Assembly: GCF_029962835.1 (NCBI RefSeq)
Contig: NC_080582.1
Coordinates: forward strand, 19,910,032-19,974,031
Reading direction: 5' to 3'
DNA from: Magnolia sinica
Taxonomy: Eukaryota > Streptophyta > Magnoliopsida > Magnoliales > Magnoliaceae
DNA length: 64,000 bases
Part shown: piece after piece, positions 1 through 13,598 of the stretch
How the letters are laid out: each line of letters begins with the position of its first letter
Numbering within the stretch: position 1 is the stretch's first letter
Program-made: the position numbers and the translations under genes
Notes under the pieces: model-generated
Told to the model about the DNA's origin: nothing
Databases searched by the model: none
What the model saw: the letters and a program-made list of their open reading frames with translations, nothing else

Positions 1-1552
1 TCCAAGCTTTCCAAGCATCAAGTGTGGCCCACCTTTTCATCCCTATATCTCTCATCCTAGCCATCCATTTTTCATCTTCCTCCATTAAAGAGAAGCACAA
101 GGAGCTAAGAAAGCCAAGGGAGCAAGAAGATTAAGCGGTGGGTACTTTGATAGGGTAGTTTTTGATGTTTTTAAGATGGGCCAAGTGAGGCCAACCGATC
201 AATGGTTTGGATCTCACTTTGGACCCTAAGATGTGGCCGATGGCCCACTTAGATCATCATGATCATTCCATGATGGGACTATTCTCCATGGACCCCATCA
301 TGATGTTTATTTTTCTTGCATATTTAGGGTCATCTAGACCGTCTAATTTAGTGGGGAAGGGATCTCCACCGTTGGATTTTGGATTTAAGAGGCCTATGTG
401 TAATGGGACCCACTTGATGTATGATTTAGTGCAAGGGAGGGCCCATAATGCCGGGGTCCCTCCATCACGCGTGTCCCACTCTCTATCCCTCTCTCTCCCT
501 CTCTTTCTCTTTTTTTATGTGTGATGATAATGAAGTTGTGTGGCCCACTTGAATGGACCCCACCACAAGGTATATATTCTATCCAAACCATCTACAAGTG
601 GGGCCCACTTTGTGTGTATTGTACCCACACTATACCCCACTTGGTGGCCCACCTAAGCAGGGCCCACCTCCAACGAATATGCTAAGTCCAGCGTCCAGGG
701 ACGCTGGACGTTTGCTGGAAAGAAAAACAAATATTGGCTTGGTTCCAAGCCAATGGGGGAGGCCCACTCATTTTGGCCCTACCTTGATGTATGTCTTCAA
801 TCCACGCCGTCCATTCCCCTCTCAACCTCATTTTAGGCGTTGAACCAAAAAATGGTGTCAACCCGAGGTCCTGGCAGGCCATACAGTAACAAATAGTGGT
901 TTTCACCATTAAAACCTTCCCTATTGCTTTTATACGGCGAAACATGCCCAATATTGGGCTTGTTTTGCTTGTCTGGATCCATGGAGGGCCATTGGACGGA
1001 GTAGATTGTCTAAATGTGGACCCCACCTGTAAAATCCACAGAAAGACTAGAAATCAAAAAAAAAAAACATCACAGCAGCTGCTGTGTCAGAAATGCAGCA
1101 CGCACTACCTGCGTACCAGCGTCCGGGCGGACAGGCAGCCACCCACGGCTCTAGCCGTGGGCCCCACCTTGATGTTTATTTGTCATCTACTCCGTTCAAA
1201 TGGTGGGCCCTAAGGTCAGTGGACCACCCTCCAAATTTCAAGTCTATCCAAGACTCAGGTGGTCGACACCATATGAAACAGTGGGATTGAATCTCTACCT
1301 TTGAAACCCTTTTGGGGTCCACAGAAGTTTTGGATCAGGGTGAAATTTGATTTCACCCTTCATCTAGGTCTACTTGACCTTACCAACGGGTTGGATGGCA
1401 TATCAGATATTATGGTGGGCCCCACATGGAGCCCACAATGATGCACGTGTTTAGCTGCCACCGTCCAGGCGGACGGTGGAGCCCACTGTGATGATGGTGT
1501 TGAGCCCACAGTGAGCCTGTTCGTGTGCGTGCATGTGTGGGTGTGTGTATGT

Positions 1553-1590
1553 ATATTTATATATATATATATAATATTATATTATGTGTA

Positions 1591-1632
<42 letters not shown>

Positions 1633-1650
1633 ATTATATATAATTTGCTG
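1553..1650. repeat. TA microsatellite in 5' LTR
   Basis: Two runs of alternating TA separated by a short TAATATTATATTATG spacer. The 3' LTR has the matching but longer tract near 10305-10410, so the tract changed length after insertion. Confidence 0.9.
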
Positions 1651-1659
1651 GTGATGGGA

Positions 1660-2060
1660 GGCCCATCTTAGTTTACTTGTGGCCTGTGGTCGAGGCCCAC
1701 TTTGATATGTATTTAAGGCCCATCTCAGCTTACTTGTGGCCCATGGTTGAGGCCCACTTTGATTTATATGTAAGGCCCATGGGTCGAGGCCCATTTGATG
1801 TATTAGGGGCCCATGGGTTAAGGCCCATTAAGATGTATAAGGACCTATGGGTTGAGGCCCATTTGATGTACATATGGGGCCCAATTGGCGAGGCCCATTT
1901 GATACACATAAGGCCCATAAGATTAGGCCCATTTGATGTATTCTAAGGCCCACGGGTTATGGCCCATTGCAATACACATAAGGCCCATTGGTGCGGCCCA
2001 TTGATGTGGCCCATTTGATGTATTGAAGGCCCAATGGGATATACCTAAGGTCCATTGCAA
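1660..2060 (+). repeat. GGCCCAT minisatellite inside LTR
   Basis: Irregular units of about 25-35 bp, each containing AGGCCCATTTGATGTAT or a close variant, in well over ten copies. The same array is in the 3' LTR (about 10430-10860), and a shorter related array is in the solo LTR near 28850-29000. It is therefore an old feature of this LTR family. Confidence 0.8.
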
Positions 2061-3476
2061 TGTGCAATCCCAACATGATTTATGTAATGATGTTTACGAC
2101 GGGCTATACCATGGGAGCAATGGCGGTTTGACGTCCCCATTGCAAGTATAGTGTTGGTTAAATGTCCACATTATGACTTTCCCTAGGGCCCATATGTGTA
2201 ATGTGTAGGCCGTTTAGGCCCATCTTCATTATGAACATCATCCATCCCATGTAACATGTTTAATTCCATGATTCATGATCATATGCATCATACGTATGCT
2301 TGATATGAGAAATGACTGATCATAGCATATGCCTTCGGGCAGATTGTTTAGGGGCTCCCATACAAGGGGTGTTGCCCTACATGAGCGCACGATACGCAGG
2401 ATTGCTGTATGACTGGATAGTGTGATTCATGCATTCGCATTGTGTGATATGGTTACTGTACGCCCTAGCGACATCAGGGCCGTAGCCTCCACAGACGTAT
2501 CGTGGTTGGTAGGATTGGATACTGAAAATACTGTTCTACATGGGGTGCGATAGATATCCCTGGGTGAAAGTCCCTAAACCCTTATGGTACCAAGAGGTTG
2601 CTCCAACGTCTAGACCGAGTAGCTGCATGAGCGCTGAGTGCCGATTACCAAATGGTTGCGCTTTCCACTGTGTTGTGGTCGGTTGGAAGGGGGTGCGGCC
2701 TTACCCGCACGAGAATAGGGGCAATGCTAGGCTGAGTCTGACCAGCTCGAGGTATGGGTCCGCTATTGATGAGCTGAGCCCAATATTGGCAGGCGGATAG
2801 TGAAGTCTTTTTCACTCACCTTATTGCGCGCGATGGGGCGGCAATCTGGCTTGGAGTGTACTAGACCCCGGTGATATTCCAGATTTTGAGCTGTATCGAT
2901 ATGTGGACTTAGATGAGGATTTGTATGCTTGAGTTGCATTTCGTATTGCATGGCCTTGGTATGGCCGACACCATCCTTTGCACCGCATGGCCTTAGTACG
3001 GCTATGGTATTCTTGGCATTCATCAGCATGTTCCGCATTACTCTGATACTACATAACTGCATTACCACCTTGCGCACACACTTATACCACCCTCTAAGCT
3101 TTCTATAAGCTTATGCATGACCGTTGCGTGCAGGTGACGTTGGATCGTAGCAGCGCTAAGGCTTGGGCGCGTGGCAGATCATTTTGAAGTTTTTGTTCAT
3201 CTTCATTGTATTTCTCTTTATGCTCATTGTACTTGTAAAGTTTTTGATCATAGTGGAAATGTGATAGAGTTTTTGGTTGTTGTTTGTGGGTTAGGCCTTT
3301 GGTTATGCTTATTACGAATCAAACTGATGTTGAAAATCCTCCTTGCATCCCAGGATCGAAACCTGGCGAATGGGCGCTGAGAGCCGAGAATGGGGTTCTA
3401 CGGAGGCTGTCGGCGCCGGATTCGGCGATCGGGAATTTTGTGAGCCCGATTTTCGAGTTTGGGGGGTGACAGAAGT

Positions 3477-3488
3477 TGGTATCAGAGC
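3477..3488 (+). promoter_or_regulatory. Primer-binding site (initiator tRNA-Met)
   Basis: TGGTATCAGAGC, the usual plant primer-binding site complementary to the 3' end of initiator tRNA-Met, lies five bases after the 5' LTR end. It fixes the orientation and the LTR boundary. Confidence 0.9.
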
Positions 3489-3646
3489 ATAACTCGGGAA
3501 TAACCAAGAACAACATTACATGTCTACTATGAATAATTAAGTCCTAAGTTTGGATAGCCTAAGCGATTTCTTATTACCGACCCTTAACGAGCGTGCCTTC
3601 GAGAGTTTTCAAAGTTGATTGGCACCTTCGCTCTTTCCTGTAGGAC

Positions 3647-4870
3647 ATGCCGCTGCGTAGGAGAGTGACTCGATCGACTCCGGCTCCACCACCTGCAGCT
3701 CCCGCCCTACCACCTACGATTCTCACTCCACCACCAGAAGTTCCTACCGCTCATCCTGAGGATGCTGATCCTCCACCAGAGACTGGTGCGGATCCGACCG
3801 TATCTTTGAGTGCCTCCCAGTTGCAGCAGATGTTGCAGGCTGTGATGGCCGCCCTTCAGGGCCAGGGCAGGCACCCCATCTTTTCACCAGCCCAGGCAGA
3901 ACAGGAGCGCGCGAGTGCCCTCCTTCGAGAGTTTCGACGGCTTGATCCCCCGTGTTTCCAGGGCGAGCCAGACCCTACTATAGCTAAGAGATGATGTTCC
4001 GATGTGGAGAAGATATTTGATACGATGGGATGTACGACCGATCGGCGAGTCCGATTAGCAATATTTCTTCTCCATGGTGAGGCTGAGCATTGGTGGACAT
4101 TAGTCTCTCGAGCAGCAGGCGCCGATTTTACGTGGACATGGGAGGATTTTGTGGATCGGTTTAACCGATAGTATTTTCCTGATCACATCCGACGACAGCG
4201 GGCGTTGGAGTTCGAGGCCTTGGTGCAGGGTGATATGACAGTGGCTCAGTATGCCGCTCGTTTTGTAACACTGTCCCGATTTGCACCATACTTAGTGGAT
4301 GATAAGGAGCGAGAGCCCGTCGATTTGAGGGTGGCTTGCGTTACGGTCTTCGAGGCCGTGTTATTGGGCATGAGCTCCCGACTTTTGAGGAAGTGGTGCG
4401 GAAGGCTCAGATTTTTGAAGCTGAGTGGGACGGTTCTCAGTCTAATCGCGGTCAGAGGAGAGACCGGAAGAGGCAGGCTCCTTCTAGTGATTCTCAGCAG
4501 GGTCGACCGCAGCAGAGGCGCATAGGTCGCCCAGCCTTCCGAGCGCCAGCAACACCTCCACCACCACCTCCGAGGCAGTTCACTGGCACTTGTTTTAGGT
4601 GCGGTGCAGCAAGACACCATATGTGGGAGTGTCCTCGCCCCCAGCAGCAGCAATAGAGAGGTCCACAGCAGCCCCCACCATCACAGCAGCAGCAGAGACC
4701 CCCACAGCAGCAGCGACAGCAGCCCCCACCACCGAGGCCACCTCAGCAGCAGCATCAGCACCAGCCTCCGAGGCCGCAGCAGCAGAGGCAGCAGTTTCGA
4801 CCACCTCAGCGACAGCAGCAGCAGCAGCACGCTCAGAGGGGACAGGCACCTCCCCAGCCGGCTCAGGCTA
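3647..4870 (+). pseudogene. Chromovirus gag remains
   Basis: Gag region of the chromovirus. The start has a Pro/Thr-rich head followed by the capsid-like segment with 'EFRRLDPPCFQGEPDP'. A CCHC zinc knuckle (CFRCGAARHHMWECP) follows near 4590-4640, then a long stretch of CAG-type codons (Gln/Pro-rich) to about 4870. The order and motifs match plant Ty3/gypsy gag proteins, which package the element RNA. It is a broken fossil. Confidence 0.85.
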
Positions 4871-4899
4871 GATTCTATGCGGCCCAGCAGGATCCTCAG

Positions 4900-7800
4900 T
4901 CATCTGGAGGAGTCGTTGAGGGTATACTTCCAGTATCCGCATGCATTGCACGTGTGTTGTTTGATTCTGGTGCATCTCATTCTTTTATGGCAGAGAGTTT
5001 TTGCCGATCGACTGGTTTGCCATTGGAGTCTGCTCATGAGGGGTTGACAGTATCGACTCCCTTGGGGAAGACTGCAGTGTTGGGCCGATTTTGCTCGTCT
5101 TGCCCCGTTCTGGTTGGGGATATCTTTTTGCCTGCCGATCTGTTTGCATTGCCGATGTCCGAGTTCGACGTCATCCTGGGCATGGATTGGCTTGCCGAGT
5201 ACCATGCCATATTAGATTGTTCCGCGAGGACAGTCACGTTTTATATACCTGGCTTGCCGCAGTTCCAGTTCATTGCTGAGCCCAGAGGAGAGTCGTTGTC
5301 TTATTTGATGTCTTGTGCCATAGAGGAGCCCATAGCGGTGAGCATCGACTAGTTGCTTGTGGTTTGCGATTTTCTCGATGTGTTTCAAGAGATTTCAGGA
5401 TTACCGTCTCGTCGACTCACCGAGTTTCAGATTGATCTCGTGCCCGGTACTGCGTCTATTTCAAAGGCCCCATATCATATGGCATCATTAGAGTTGCGGG
5501 AATTGCAGAAGCAGTTGGACGAGTTGCGCGAGTTAGGTTTTATCCGTCGGAGCAGTTCACTGTGGGGAGCGCCGGTACTATTCGTGAAGAAAAAGGATGG
5601 CACGTTGAGGCTCTTCATAGATTACCACGAGCTCAACAAGGTCACGATCAAGAACAAGTACCCGCTCTTGAGGATTGATGATTTGTTTGATCAGCTGCAG
5701 GGTGCACAGTTCTTTTCGAAGATTGACTTGCGTTCCGGTTATCATCAGATTTGGATCCGAGAGGAGGACATTCCGAAGACAGCATTCAGGACGCGTTATG
5801 GTCATTTCGAGTTTCAGGTCATGTCCTTCGGACTGACCAATGCGCCAGCTGTGTTCATGCAGTTGATGAACGAGGTCTTCCGTCCGTATCTCGATCAGTT
5901 TCTTATAGTCTTCATCGACGACATTCTGATTTATTCGAGGGCCCGTGAGGAGCACGAGCAGCATTTAGAGGTTACGTTGCAGACCCTCCGCGCACCCCAG
6001 TTGTATGCGAAGCTGGAGAAGTGCGAGTTTTGGCAGGAGGAGGTGAAGTTCCTCGGTCACGTGGTGACGAGGGAGGGTGTCGCAGTGGACCCCTCGAAGG
6101 TTGAGGCAGTGCGTCAGTGGGGCCAGCCCACGACTGTGTCCGAGATCCGCAGTTTCCTTGGTTTAGCGGACTACTACCTGCGTTTCATTGAGAGCTTCTC
6201 TTGTATTGTAGCCCCGTTGACCAGGTTAACTGGGAAGGGCGTAGAGTTTATTTGGAGTGACGCTTGCGAGTGAGCATTTATGGAGTTAAAGGACCGTCTG
6301 ACGTCCGCTCTTGTTCTCACTCTTCCCTCTGGGAGTGACGGATTTATTGTATTTACTGATGCCTCGCATATTGGTTTGGGTGCTGTCCTGATGCAGCGCG
6401 GGTGACCAGTGGCCTTCGCGTCTCGTCAGCTCAAGGTCCATGAGCTGAAGTACCCCACGCATGATTTAGAGTTGGCTGTAGTTGTCTTTGCACTGAAAGT
6501 GTGGAGACACTATCTCTATGGGGTTAGGTTCGAGCTCTTTTCTGACCATAAGAGCTTAAAGTACCTCTTCTCACAGTCTGAGTTGAACATGAGGCAGAGG
6601 CGCTGGATGGAGCTCCTAAAGAACTATGATTTTGATCTCCAGTACCACCCGGGTAAGGCGAACGTGGTGGCGGATGCCCTTAGCCATTAGCCACGAGGCC
6701 TGGTGGCACATATGATGATTCAGGAGTGGCGGATGCTCGAGGATATAGCAGAGTACGACTTTGAGTTTGGCTTGCAGTCTTCTATTGTGCAGTTATCGAG
6801 CCTGTCGATTCAACCCTCTCTTGTCGCAAGGGTGATCGAGGCTCAGCAGGCAGACGAGTCGTTACAGGATTACCAAGCAGAGGCAGCATCTGAGAGTCAG
6901 GCAAATTGGCAGGTTGGTACAGATGGTGGACTTCGCTTCAGAGGCCGATTATGTGTCCCAGATATTCCTGAGTTACGTAGAGATCTTATTACCGAGGCAC
7001 ATCGATCGCGGTTTTCTATCCATCCTCGCTCGACGAAGATGTACCACGACATGAGGCGACAGTATTTTTGGGTTGATGAAGCGCCAGATCGCCAATTTTG
7101 TGGCCGAGTGTGACACATGCCAGCGTGTCAAGGCCGATCATCAGAGACCCCCTGGTCTATTGCAGCCGTTGAGTGTCCCGATGTGGAAGTGGGAGCACGT
7201 GTCGACAGATTTCATTATGGGTTTGCCGAAGACTCAGCGCGGTCATGACGCCATCTGGGTTATCGTTGATCGACTGACGAAGTCGGCACATTTTATTACG
7301 ATACGTGCGACTTGGCCTTTGGACCGGCTTGAAAGGTTATTCATTGAGAATATTGTGAGACTGCATGGCGTTCCAGTTTCAATCGTTTCTGACCGAGACC
7401 CGAGGTTCACGTCTCAATTTTGGGGGAGCTTCTAGAGAGCGATGGGTTCTGATTTGCAGCTCAGCACCGCGTACCATCCGCAGACCGATGGCCAGACCGA
7501 GAGGGTCAACCAGATCCTTGAGGATATGCTTCGGGCCTATGCGATTGATTTCGGGGGTAGCTGGGATGAGCATCTGCGATTGGCTGAGTTCGCATACAAT
7601 AACAGCCATCAGGCGACCATCGACATGGCTCCTTTTGAGGCACTATATGGCAGACCATGTAGATCACCGAGTTGTTGGACCGAGGTTTGAGAGCGTCGTC
7701 TCCTAGGTCCCGAGCTTGTGCAGGAGACGTTAGAGGCTATTGATATCATCAGGCAGAGAATGCGCACAGCTCAGAGCCAGCAGAAGAGTTTTGCTGATCG

Positions 7801-8248
7801 TCGGCGTCGTCCCTTGGAGTTTGATGTAGGAGACCATGTGTATCTCAAGGTCTTGCCCATGAAGGGCATAGTTCGATTTGGAGCGAAGGGCAAGCTTGCC
7901 CCGAGATTCATAGGACCTTTTGAGATCACTGGGCGCGTTGGCGCTGTGGCCTATCGGCTTGCCTTGCCATCTCAGTTGTCTAGCGTCCACAACGTTGTTC
8001 ATGTCTCCATGTTGAGGAAGTGTGGGTCAGACATCGTTCCTGTTATCGATTGGCAGCCGTTAGAGGTTCGTGAGGACGCTTCCTATATTGAGCAGCCAGT
8101 CCGTATCCTTGATCGGAAGGAGCAGGTCTTCCGGACTAAGGTCATTCCGTTGGTGAAGGTTCAGTGGGGTCACCATTCTGTTGAAGAAGCTTCTTGGGAG
8201 CGCGAGGCTGAGATTCGAGACCGTTATCTCCATCTTTTTGATGATTGA
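4900..8248 (+). pseudogene. Chromovirus pol remains (PR-RT-RH-INT-chromodomain)
   Basis: Protease with the aspartyl motif DSGASHSF (about 4957-4985), reverse transcriptase from about 5500 to 6270 with the FIDDIL catalytic box, RNase H to about 6690 with the [14 protein letters not shown] signature at its end, the integrase zinc finger and DDE core from about 6960 to 7690, and a C-terminal chromodomain (about 8110-8245, 'VQWG..SVEEASWE') typical of plant chromoviruses. The chromodomain is known in this family to guide integration toward heterochromatin. The reading frame is interrupted several times. Confidence 0.9.
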
Positions 8249-8380
8249 TTGTGTTGTATTTTGTATGTTATCTCTGATGTTATATGATGATGGGTATGTT
8301 TCTTCTTCCTTGTGAGTTATGCTTTAGTTGCAATGATTATGTAAATTTCGAGGATGAAATTTTTATTAGGAGGGGAGAGC

Positions 8381-10343
8381 TTTAAGCCCTGTATCCTAGA
8401 CCGTACCGTTCCATAGGCTTCTGCGGTCTTTCCGGTCGAATTTCGACAACCTTCGACCCTTAACCGGTATTTGCACGCGACCTTAATTCTCTTGCCGTCA
8501 ACCCGAGTCGACTCAACCCAGGACTTGTACCTTAGCGACCGCGTCGTCGCCGCGGTTCCGATGCTACGACTCGCGCGCTGAGGCGATACCCTGGTTGGGA
8601 GATGTGGGCCAGCGTTCGGTGCGAGGAAAACGCCGCGAGTCCGAATTCTGAGAGAATCTCTATAAGGTGTCACATCAATCAATCAACCTATCAATCCCAT
8701 CATGTCAAGTACACATCACCTTTCACCCTTTCCCAAGCAAGCCCCAAAAGTCAAAAAGTTTCTTACAACCCATGCTTTTCTTACAATTTTTACCACAAAA
8801 GTCAAAAAGGAGCCTCTTACACCCATCACCACCACATCCATCACTCTATCACCCATCACTCCCTCTCTCTCTCCCTTTACAAGTCTCTCTCTCATTTTCA
8901 AACTCTCCTTTAAGCAAGAAAAATCCATACGTATGAACCTCTCCAAGCTTCCCAAACATCAAGTGTGGCCCACCTTTCCATCCCTAGATCTCTCATCCTA
9001 GCCATCCATTTCTCATCTTCCTCCATTAAAGAGAAGCACAAGGAGCTAAGGAAGCCAAGGGAGCAAGAAGATCAAGCGGTGGGTGCTTTGATAGGGTAGT
9101 TTTTGATGTTTTTAAGATGGGCCAAGTGAGGCCAACCGATCAATGGTTTGGATCTCACTTTGGACCCTAAGATGTGGCCGATGGCCCACTTGGATCATCA
9201 TGATCATTTCATGATGGGGCCATTCTCCATGGACCCCATCATGATGTTTATTTTCCTTGCATATTTAGGGTCATCTAGACCGTCTAATTTAGTGGGGAAG
9301 GGATCTCCACCATTGGATTTTGGATTTAAGAGGCCTATGTGTAATGAGACCCACTTGATGTATGATTTAGTGCAAGGGAGGGCCCATAATGCCGGGGTCC
9401 CTCCATCACGTGTGTCCCACTCTCTATCCCTCTCTCTCCCTCTCTTTTTCTTTTTTTTATGTGTGATGATAATGAAGTTGTGTGGCCCACTTAAATGGAC
9501 CCCACCACAAGGTATGTATTCCATCCAAACCATCTACAAGTGGGGCCCACTTTGTGTGTATTGAACCCACACCATACCCCACTTGGTGGCCCACCTAAGC
9601 ACGGCCCACCTCCAACGAATATGCTAAGTCCAGCGTCCAGGGACGCTGGACGTTTGCTGGAAAGAAAAACAAATATTGGCTTGGTTCCAAGCCAATGGGG
9701 GAGGCCCACTCATTCTGGCCCTACCTTGATGTATGTTTTCAATCCACGCCGTCCATTCCCCTTTCAACCTCATTTTAGGCGTTGAACCAAAAAATGGTGT
9801 CAACCCGAGGTCCTAGCGGGCCATACAGTAGCAAATGGTGGTTTTCACCATTAAAACCTTCCCTATTGCTTTTATACGGCGAAACATGCCCAATATTGGG
9901 CTTGTTTTGCTTGTCTGGAGCCATGGAGGGCCATTGGACGGAGTAGATTGTCTAAATGTGGACCACCCTCCAAATTTCAAGTCTATCCAAGACTCAGGTG
10001 GCCCACACCGTATGAAACAGTGGGATTGAATCTCTACCTTTGAAACCCTTTTGGGGTCCACAGAAGTTTTGGATCAGGGTGAAATTTAATTTCACCCTTC
10101 ATCTAGGTCTACTTGACCATACCAACGGGTTGGATGGCATATCAGATATTATGGTGGGCCCCACATGGAGCCCACAGTGATGCACGTGTTTAGCTGCCAC
10201 CGTCCAGGCGGACGGTGGAGCCCACTGTGATGATGGTGTTGAGGCCACAGTGAGCTTGTTCGTGTGCGTGCATGTGTGGGTGTGCGCGTGTGTGTATGTA
10301 TATTTATATATATATATATATAAAATATTATATTATGTGTAAT

Positions 10344-10401
<58 letters not shown>

Positions 10402-12281
10402 ATTATATATAATTTGCTAGTGATGGGAGGCCCATCTCAGTTTACTTGTGGCCTGTGGTCGAGGCCCACTTTGATATGTATTTAAGGCCCATCTCAGCTT
10501 ACTTGTGGCCCATGGTTGAGGCCCACTTTGATTTATATGTAAGGCCCATGGGTCGAGGCCCATTTGATGTATTAGGGGCCCATGGGTTAAGGCCCATTAA
10601 GATGTATTAGGACCTATGGGTTGAGGCCCATTTGATGTACATATGGGGCCCAATTGGCGAGGCCCATTTAATACACATAAGGCCCATAAGATTAGGCCCA
10701 TTTGATGCATTCTAAGGCCCACGGGTTATGGCCCATTGCAATGCACATAAGGCCCATTGGTGCGGCCCATTGATGTGGCCCATTTGATGAATATGAGGCC
10801 CATATGATACGGCCCATTTGATGTATTGAAGGCCCAATGGGATATACCTGAGGTCCATTGCAATGTGCAATCCCAACATGATTTATGTAATGATGTTTAC
10901 GACGGGCTATACCTTGGGAGCAATGGCGGTTTGACGTCCCCATTGCAAGTATATTGTTGGTTAAATGTCCGCATTATGACTTTTCCTAGGGCCCATATGT
11001 GTAATGTGTAGGCCGTCTAGGCCCATCTTCATTATGAACATCATCCATCCCATGTAACATGTTTAATTCCATGATTCATGATCATATGCATCATACGTAT
11101 GCTTGATATGAGAAATGACTGATCATAGCATATGCCTTCGGGCAGATTGTTTAGGGGCTCCCGTACAAGGGGTGTTGCCCTACATGAGCGCACGATACAT
11201 GCAGGATTGCTGTATGACTGGATAGTGTGATTCATGCATTCGCATTGTGTGATATGGTTACTGTACGCCCTAGCGACATCAGGGTCGTAGCCTTCACAGA
11301 CGTATCGTGGTTGGCAGGATTGGATACCGAAAATACTGTTCTACATGGGGTGCGATAGATATCCCTGGGTGAAAGTCCCTAAACCCTTATGGTACCAAGA
11401 GGTTGCTCCAACGTCTAGACCGAGTGGGTGCATGAGTGCTGATTTCCGATTACCAAACAGTTGCGCTTTCCACTGTGTCATGGTCGGTTGGAAGGGGGTG
11501 CGGCCTTACCCGCCCGAGAGTAGGGGGCAATGCTAGGCTGAGTCTGACCAGCTCGAGGAATGGGTCCGCTATTAACGAGCTGAGCCCGATATTGGCAGGC
11601 GGATAGTGAGGTCTTTTCCATTTACCTTATTGCGCGCGATGGGGCAGCAATCTGGCTTGGAGTGTACTAGACCCCGATGATATTCCAGATTTTGAGCTGT
11701 ATCGATATGTGGACTTAGATGAGGATTTGTATGCTTGAGTTGCATTTCGCATTGCATGGCCTTGATATGGCCGACACCATCCTTTGCACTGCATGGCCTT
11801 GGTACGGCTATGGTATTCTTGGCATTCATCAGCATGTTCCGCATTACTCTGATACTGCATAACTGCATTACCATCTTACGCACACACTCATACCACCCTC
11901 TAAGCTTTCTATAAGCTTATGCACGACCGTTGCATGCAGGTGACATTGGATCGCAGCAGCGCTGAGGCTTGGGCGTGTGGCAGATCATTTTGGAGTTTTT
12001 GTTCATCTTCATTGTATTTCCCTTTATGCTCATTGTACTTGTAAATTTTTTTATCATAGTGGATATGTGATGGAGTTTTTGGTTGTTGTTTGTGGGTTAT
12101 GCCTTTGGTTATGCTTATTACGAATCAAACTGATGTTGAAAATTCTCCTTGTAGCATCCCAAGATCGGAACCTGGCGAATGGGTGCTGGGAGCCGAGAAT
12201 GGGGTTCTACGGAAGCTGTCGGCGCCGGATTAGGCGATCGAAAATTTTGTGAGCCCGGTTTTCGAGTTTGGGGCGTGACAG
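8381..12281 (+). repeat. 3' LTR of the chromovirus
   Basis: About 3.9 kb. It follows the purine-rich AGGAGGGGAGAG and ends in GGGGCGTGACA, like the 5' LTR. The start was set by alignment with the solo LTR at 26281 (TGTAAGACCC there, a TTTAAGCCC variant here). The right neighbour is Athila DNA, so 12281/12282 is the insertion boundary. Confidence 0.85.
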
Positions 12282-13598
12282 TAAACTTAGCGCTCCTGGG
12301 AGGCAACCCAGCCTTTTATTTTATTTTATTTTATTTTATGTTAGTTAGTTCAAATATTTGTGGGTAACATTACTGCAAACCCTCACAAGATTACAACTCG
12401 TCCACTAAGGGTAACCTAGGGGTTTAAAGGCTTGTTGCATACGCTAAATGCAATCGAGAGCACCTGTGAAAGTGGTGTAGGTAGGATTTTATTTTTGTTA
12501 TTTTTATTTTACTTCTGTTGGTTTCTCTCTTGTGCTGACCCGCTCTTACGTAGATATCTTTGGAAAGCCTCTTGATTCTTTCATCCAGATACTATCTTTC
12601 CATCACTCCTCTTATATTTTCATTGTCCCATGTGCATTGCATGCCTATTTCTTTTACATTGAGGACAATGTAGATTTTAGGTTGGGGGTGGGAGATTAGG
12701 TTTCCTAATCTGTGTTTTCTTAGTCTTGAGTGAAAATTGTGAAAATTGTGAAATTTTTAAATTTTTCTGAAATTTCGTATGAATTCAAAGTGATTTTGAT
12801 GGCCATCTGGGACACTTGGAATTGCAAAATACATGATGTTGGTAATTTATGACTCTTGGATTCAGTTATCTGTTAGATTTCACAGCTAAGTTTGAATTAT
12901 TAATCCATTATTAGAAGTTGTAAACATTGATTGAGTCATGAATTCTCAGGACACATCTCGCCTGCACATTAAGGTTTCAGTTCGATATTGAATTGTAACT
13001 TGGTGATCATTAAGCATGGAAGGAACCAACCTGGGGAATTGTCCATCTTGCTCAATACAAAGAATACAAAAAAAAAAAAAAGAATGAATGAAAGAAAGAA
13101 AAAGAACACCCAGTTAAAAAAAAAAACAGTTGTCATCAGAAAGGGTTGGGTGTACAATCTTCAACATAGGTGTGCTCATTATAGGTGTGGATGCGATTCC
13201 CTTTCCCCTCGATGGAAAAATCAAAAGCTGGAAGAATAAAAAAAGAGAAAAAAAAGAGAAAAAAAAGAGAGAGAATTGTAAGGCAATTTCTGGCTTAGGT
13301 TTTGGTTGTCTTGAATGCTCAGTCGATCATCAATGTATCATAGGAATTGATAATTGGATCTCTTAATGATGGTAAGCCGTGATTACACTATACACCCATG
13401 AAACTCGATGTTTAGAATTGTTCTAATTAATGGATTAATATTTGAACTTGATTATAAAGTTTACCGTATTATGAATCGTAGACTTCTATTTCTGGATTAT
13501 TTTCAAAAATCACTCGAGTTCATATAAATTGTCCTGTAATTCTCAACTTATTTTTCGTATACTTTGCTTAGGACTAGCAAAACGCTGGTTGGGGGTTG

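Larger units (their letters stand above)
1..3471 (+). repeat. 5' LTR of the chromovirus (left end cut by window)
   Basis: Bases 1 onward match 8942 onward almost base for base, so about 560 bp of this LTR lie left of the window. It ends in GGGGGGTGACA, followed by the primer-binding site. It holds a TA microsatellite (about 1553-1650), an array of GGCCCAT-containing units (about 1660-2060), and internal pieces resembling the GTGGGCCCCACC mobile repeats found elsewhere in the window. Open frames inside it are not genes. Confidence 0.9.
1..12281 (+). mobile_element. Ty3/gypsy chromovirus (Tekay/Del-like), 5' end outside window
   Basis: LTR retrotransposon fossil with all expected parts in order on the plus strand: 5' LTR (to 3471), primer-binding site matching initiator tRNA-Met (3477-3488), gag, protease, reverse transcriptase, RNase H, integrase with chromodomain, a polypurine tract near 8370, and a 3' LTR (8381-12281). 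The very long LTRs and the C-terminal chromodomain point to the Tekay/Del clade of chromoviruses. The coding body is broken in about ten places, so this copy looks dead. By eye the two LTRs differ by a few percent plus some indels, so the insertion is fairly recent but not young. It sits inside an Athila-type element whose remains start at 12282. Confidence 0.9.

Noticed and set aside
4595-4871. Ala-, Ser- or Gln-rich open frames on both strands
   Set aside because: Shadow frames of the CAG-rich part of the chromovirus gag, not separate genes.
8602-9001. Open frames rich in Ser/His/Pro
   Set aside because: Lie wholly inside the chromovirus LTR and match its other copy; no family recognised.
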